Of a stretch of 64,000 bases of DNA, positions 60,284 to 64,000 are shown piece after piece. Below the pieces are notes generated by a model. It did not search any database and was not told where the DNA came from. It was given only the letters and a program-made list of their open reading frames with translations. The translations under genes and the position numbers were made by a program. The stretch's first letter is position 1. The number at the start of each line of letters is the position of its first letter. Origin of the DNA: Ktedonobacteria bacterium (GTDB lineage Bacteria; Chloroflexota; Ktedonobacteria; Ktedonobacterales; JACDGC01); contig DAIDGU010000045.1 in assembly GCA_027459785.1 (NCBI GenBank), positions 62,001-126,000 on the forward strand. The letters are read 5' to 3'.

Positions 60284-61738
60284 AGAAATGGGCCGTGCAA
60301 GCCCCCGTCTTTGAAGCGGGGGATGCAACGGCCCGTCGCACGACGCGACCCTGTTCCCCGGCATGATTGCCGTTTTCGGCCTGGCGTTGTAAAAGAGATG
60401 CGTGAGAGGGGGGACGGTATGATCCGTGTGCAGATCATCGCATGCACGTTGCCTGCCGATCAGACCCGCGCCCTGAACCGGGAGAGCGGGCGCGTCTACA
60501 CGGAAACACTGGTGCATCACTACCGGGTGTATCGTATGGCGGGCAAGGTCTGGCTCAGCCCCCGCAAGCATGACCGCGTGCTGAAAGCGTTCTGTGGCCC
60601 TTCATTTTTGCATGCCCATAGCTATCAGGCCGCACAACAAGACTTCTATGAAGCGTGCAAGACCGCCAAAGCCCTGAAATCGAGCAATCCGCTGGCCCGT
60701 TATCCCCACAAACGCACGTTCTTCCACACCACCACTTGGAAGAACACGGGCATCAAAGTTGTTGATGGGCGTATGCGTCTGGCGCTGGCGCGGGGCCATG
60801 ATCCCATCTGGGTGGCGTTGCCTGAGCATCTGGCGACGTTGCCCGGCACCGCTTTCCGTCAGGTGCAATTGGTCTACCACCCTGCGACCAAACGTTCGTG
60901 TTGGCATATCACGATAGAGGATGGGATCGTCCCTCAACCGACGCCGCACACCGGCATCATGGCCGTGGATCTGGGCGAGATTCATCCAGCGGCCTGTACG
61001 AATGGCGCGCAGGCGACCATCATCAGTTGCCGGGCGTTGCGCGCGAATGCCCAGCATCGGAATAAGAAAACCGCCGATCTGCAAGAGCTGATTGCTCGTT
61101 GTACACCAGGGTCGCGCCGCTGGAAGAAGTTGGTTGCCAGTCGGAAACGCTTGCAAGCGCAGACGGACACGAGGCAGCGGGATATGCTGCATAAGGTGAG
61201 CCGTGCGGTGGTGCAGGAAGCGCAGGCGATGCACGCTGGCACCATCGTGATCGGTGATGTGCGGGATGTGGCGGACAACACGAAAACCAACAAACGCCTG
61301 AGCCGGGAGAATCGGCAGAAGATCAGCCATTGGCCGCATGGGCAACTGCGGCAGTATGTCACCTACAAAGCCGCCGCCGTGGGCATCACCACAGAATTGA
61401 TCAACGAAGCGTATACGAGCAAGACCTGCCCCATCTGTGGTCATCTGAACAAACCCAAGGGGCGGCACTATCGCTGCTCGGCATGTGGGTTTGTCGGCCA
61501 TCGGGATACCGTGGGCAGCACGAATATCCTCAGCAAGCGCACCACGGGCAAACTGGCCCAGGTGGTGCCGTGCGAGAGTATCACGTATCGTCACCCGTTT
61601 CGGCGGGGAAGCGTAGTCCGTTCTGACAAACGGCATGTTGCTGGCGCAAGCCAGAATCCACATCTGGTACTCCTTTCGGTCAACGATGGGCGTGCTGGGT
61701 GGGAAGAATCCCCTCGGCTTTAGCCAGGGGAGTGTCAA
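60284..61738 (+). mobile_element. IS605/IS1341-type element with TnpB only
   Basis: The ends carry typical subterminal hairpins: CCCCC (60302-60306) with GGGGG (60318-60322) on the left, and CCCCT (61710-61714) with AGGGG (61726-61730) enclosing GG/CC on the right. The sense of the cargo is TnpB; no Y1 transposase TnpA is present, so it depends on a TnpA elsewhere. The left boundary is estimated after TTTTAC (60278-60283), a plausible target motif, and the right boundary after AGTGTCAAC; both may shift by some bases. Confidence 0.75.
60419..61723 (+). CDS. tnpB: RNA-guided endonuclease-family TnpB (OrfB)
   Basis: A 434-residue TnpB. The RuvC-I motif is IMAVDLGEIHPAA (Asp184), the zinc ribbon is TCPICG...CSACG (residues about 337-357), and RuvC-III is HRDTVGSTNI (Asp363). 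At the RuvC-II position, where active TnpBs usually have a Glu (VVxED), this protein has VIGDVRDV (Gly279-Asp280), so the canonical Glu is missing; a displaced acid might compensate. The start at 60419 follows AGAGGGG; an open frame to 60311 covers the left-end hairpin. The stop codon lies inside the right-end hairpin, as is usual where the guide RNA overlaps the gene's 3' end. Confidence 0.88.
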   Translation: MIRVQIIACTLPADQTRALNRESGRVYTETLVHHYRVYRMAGKVWLSPRKHDRVLKAFCGPSFLHAHSYQAAQQDFYEACKTAKALKSSNPLARYPHKRTFFHTTTWKNTGIKVVDGRMRLALARGHDPIWVALPEHLATLPGTAFRQVQLVYHPATKRSCWHITIEDGIVPQPTPHTGIMAVDLGEIHPAACTNGAQATIISCRALRANAQHRNKKTADLQELIARCTPGSRRWKKLVASRKRLQAQTDTRQRDMLHKVSRAVVQEAQAMHAGTIVIGDVRDVADNTKTNKRLSRENRQKISHWPHGQLRQYVTYKAAAVGITTELINEAYTSKTCPICGHLNKPKGRHYRCSACGFVGHRDTVGSTNILSKRTTGKLAQVVPCESITYRHPFRRGSVVRSDKRHVAGASQNPHLVLLSVNDGRAGWEESPRL

Positions 61739-61792
61739 CCTCATGTGCTACACTATAAGGACATACTGTGTTGTTATTGGACGGAATAACCT

Positions 61793-64000
61793 ATGGCTGA
61801 GCCGTTGACCCTTGTCGTCGTGCCACATACTCACTGGGATCGTGAATGGTATCTGACGTTCCAGCAATTTCGCGCGCGGCTGGTGCGCTGTGTCGATCAC
61901 CTGTTGGCGATCCTCGACACCGATCCCACGTTCGTGCATTTCATGCTCGACGGTCAGATGATCGTGCTGACGGATTACCTGGAAGTGCGGCCCGAAAACG
62001 CCGAGCGCCTACAAGCGTACGCGCGCACTGGACGGATTCAGGTGGGGCCGTGGTATGTGCAGCCGGACGAATTCCTGGTGAGCGGCGAGGCGCTGATCCG
62101 CAACTTGCTGCTGGGCCGTCGGCTGGCCGCGCCGTATGGTGGTGCGCTGGCCGTCGGCTATGTACCGGACACCTTCGGGCATATCGCCCAGTTGCCGCAG
62201 ATCCTGCGCGGCTTCGGCATCGACAACGCCGTCTTCTGGCGCGGGGTGGGCGCAGACGTGGCGCAGAGCGAATTTTGGTGGGCCGCGCCGGATGGGTCGC
62301 GCGTGCTGGTGGCGTATCTCTGCGGCGATGCCGGCTATTCCAACGCCCGTGAGCTGCCCCTTGGCACCGACGAATTGCTCAAGCGCATCGCCTATATCAG
62401 CGGCCCCATGCAGCCACGGGCCACGGCTAATGCGCTTTTGCTGATGAACGGCTCCGACCATCTGGAACCCCAGGCGGGGCTGCCGGCGGCCTGCGCCGCC
62501 GCCCAGGAGCGTCTGCGCGCCGAGGGAATGCAGCTCCATTTGGGGACGATCCCCGATTATCTGCGCCTGGTGCGGGCCGCGCAGCCGGACCTGGCGACGT
62601 ATCATGGCGAGTGGCGTTCGCCGCAACTGGCGCACCTGCTGCCGGGCGTGCTGTCGTCGCGCCTGTGGATCAAGGCGCGCAACGCCGCCAGTGAGGATCG
62701 CCTGACGCACTGGGCCGAACCATTGGCCGCCTGGGCCGGCCTGCTGGGCGCGGCACCCGCGCCGGGGCTGCTGGACCTCGCCTGGCGCTTTTTATTGCAG
62801 AATCAGCCGCACGATAGCATCTGTGGATGCAGTATCGATCAGGTTCACCGCGAGATGGTGACGCGCTTCGACCAGTGCGACCAACTCGCTGAGGAGATTA
62901 TCCACGAGAGCGGCGAGGTCATCGCGCGTCAGGTGGATACACGCGCCTTGATCGGCGTAGATGACGGTGTGGCCTACGCTGGTTCCGTGCCGGTCGTCGT
63001 GCTGAATCCCACCGCCGGGCCGCGCACGGCGGTCGCCGAAGCACAGGTGCAGTTGGCCGCGTCAGCCGAGGCGCTGCTCGTCTGCGATGCCGCCGGCACG
63101 CCTTTGCCGCACGCCGCCGCGACCCTGCGCGGGCGCGAACTCTTCCGCCAGGCGCTGCCCGTGGAACATCTGGAAAGCTTGCTGACATTGGTGGAACAGG
63201 GCCGTGTGCTGGGCTATCGCGTGCTGGGCATGGTCTGCGACGCGCCGGACGCGGCGGGGGTGCTGCCGGTGCGCGTGGAAGTATCGGACCACGGCGAGCC
63301 GGACCTCGCCTTCACCGACGCGGCGATGGCGCGCTTGCGCGCCGAGGCCGAACGGCCCGATGTGCGCAGCTTCGACCTGCTGATCACTGAATCGTCGTGG
63401 TCCACGGTGTCCTTCGCCGCGCCCGACCTACCGGGCTATGGTGGGCGTGCATATCTCATCCGCATGCGCCAGCCGAGCGATCCGCCGGTGCCGGCGAGCG
63501 ACATTCGTGCGGGTTCCACCTGGCTTGAAAATGCATGGCTGCGCGTCGCGGTTGATCCCATGACCGGCCTGCTGACGCTGACGGACAAAGCGACGGGGCG
63601 CGTCTATCCAGGCTTGCATCGTTTCGAGGATGGCGGCGATGTGGGCGATTTGTATAACTACGCGCCGCCGTTGCATGATCATGTCATCTCCCAGGCCGCC
63701 GCGCCGCCGGTGATCACGCTGGTAGCGGCGAACGCGGTGCGGGCCACTTTGCGGCTGCGCCAGGTCTTCGCGCTGCCCACGCGGGCCACCGCAGATCGCC
63801 AGGGGCGGGCGGCGGAACTGGTCGAGTGCGCGATCACGTCGGAGTTGACCGTCGAGACGGGGGCGCGGCACCTGGCCATCGTGACGACGGGGACGAACGC
63901 CGCCGAGGATCACCGCCTGCGCGTCGTCTTGCCCACCGGCATCACGACCGACGCGGTGGACGCCGAGGGGACGTTCATGGTCAACCGCCGACCAGCACGA
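61793..64000 (+). CDS. Alpha-mannosidase (GH38), 3' end outside window
   Basis: 736 codons are visible and the frame is open at the window end. The N-terminus has the zinc-binding PHTHWDREWYLTF (His12, His14, Asp16), the nucleophile Asp126 in VPDTFGHIAQLPQ, and later NGSDHLEPQ and QNQPHDSICGCSIDQVHREM-type sequence (core HDSICGCS) with the third zinc-binding residues. These identify a GH38 retaining alpha-mannosidase of the cytosolic bacterial type, with no signal peptide. It would trim alpha-mannosides from imported glycan pieces. The start is ATG at 61793; the ribosome site (GGACGG) is weak. The TnpB element sits directly upstream and may have separated it from its promoter. Confidence 0.93.
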   Translation, partial: MAEPLTLVVVPHTHWDREWYLTFQQFRARLVRCVDHLLAILDTDPTFVHFMLDGQMIVLTDYLEVRPENAERLQAYARTGRIQVGPWYVQPDEFLVSGEALIRNLLLGRRLAAPYGGALAVGYVPDTFGHIAQLPQILRGFGIDNAVFWRGVGADVAQSEFWWAAPDGSRVLVAYLCGDAGYSNARELPLGTDELLKRIAYISGPMQPRATANALLLMNGSDHLEPQAGLPAACAAAQERLRAEGMQLHLGTIPDYLRLVRAAQPDLATYHGEWRSPQLAHLLPGVLSSRLWIKARNAASEDRLTHWAEPLAAWAGLLGAAPAPGLLDLAWRFLLQNQPHDSICGCSIDQVHREMVTRFDQCDQLAEEIIHESGEVIARQVDTRALIGVDDGVAYAGSVPVVVLNPTAGPRTAVAEAQVQLAASAEALLVCDAAGTPLPHAAATLRGRELFRQALPVEHLESLLTLVEQGRVLGYRVLGMVCDAPDAAGVLPVRVEVSDHGEPDLAFTDAAMARLRAEAERPDVRSFDLLITESSWSTVSFAAPDLPGYGGRAYLIRMRQPSDPPVPASDIRAGSTWLENAWLRVAVDPMTGLLTLTDKATGRVYPGLHRFEDGGDVGDLYNYAPPLHDHVISQAAAPPVITLVAANAVRATLRLRQVFALPTRATADRQGRAAELVECAITSELTVETGARHLAIVTTGTNAAEDHRLRVVLPTGITTDAVDAEGTFMVNRRPAR

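Overview
The window is 64 kb of high-GC bacterial chromosome, densely coded on both strands, with one clearly more AT-rich accessory stretch (about 12.4-16.6 kb) and smaller AT-rich patches (the gyrA intein, 29.7-30.8 kb, and the tail of the sigma-factor gene). The mix of housekeeping genes (ftsZ, ffh, gyrA, secDF), long multi-PAS kinases, Pro/Thr-rich lipoproteins, a malectin protein, a CBM56-type glucanase and short palindromic dispersed repeats fits a free-living soil- or mat-type Chloroflexota (Ktedonobacteria-like). That assignment is inference from gene content. No rRNA, tRNA or CRISPR array was seen.

Layout. 0-7.1 kb: 3' end of ftsZ, csrA with a terminator, then on the minus strand an esterase, ffh, and an MMPL exporter behind its TetR repressor. 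7.5-12.4 kb: an operon of a soluble four-PAS/GAF histidine kinase, a double RecA-fold KaiC-like ATPase and a lone receiver. 12.4-16.6 kb: an AT-rich island with a PGM1-type ATP-grasp ligase, a stand-alone tRNA-binding OB-fold protein, a tiny overlapping Trp-rich ORF, a Cro/C1-type regulator, and several structured or repeated non-coding elements. 16.6-29.7 kb: an unknown small protein, a membrane diguanylate cyclase, a PQQ-propeller lipoprotein, gyrA with a 520-residue HNH intein, a Dpm1-type glycosyltransferase, an alkyltransferase-like protein, and two membrane-anchored surface proteins. 29.7-30.8 kb: a nucleotidyltransferase/partner pair bounded by 21-bp direct repeats. 31.2-39.9 kb: an ECF sigma factor with an unusual C-terminal extension and a Pil-Chp-like chemosensory operon (DUF4388 protein, two receivers, CheW, CheA-receiver hybrid, two single-span NTF2-like proteins). 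40-50 kb: a lipoprotein, an Rpn-family nuclease, SDR, OtsB, a Crp/Fnr regulator, a DPPR-synthase-like prenyltransferase and a heterodimeric ABC exporter. 50-64 kb: small genes around a 20-bp-period GTTC/GAAC operator, a polynucleotide-kinase-like protein, a laminarinase with its LacI regulator, secDF, ApbE, a TnpB-only IS605-type element, and the start of a GH38 alpha-mannosidase.

How genes work together. The LacI regulator, the GH16 beta-1,3-glucanase with two carbohydrate-binding modules, and the alpha-mannosidase point to degradation of fungal or plant glycans. The Chp-like operon and the kinase-KaiC-receiver operon are sensory. The most promising unexplained system is the AT-rich island: a peptide-ligase-type ATP-grasp enzyme, a tRNA-binding module, a candidate precursor or leader peptide and a structured 5' leader. 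This arrangement would suit a peptide natural product or a tRNA-dependent modification pathway, though neither product nor substrate can be read from the sequence.
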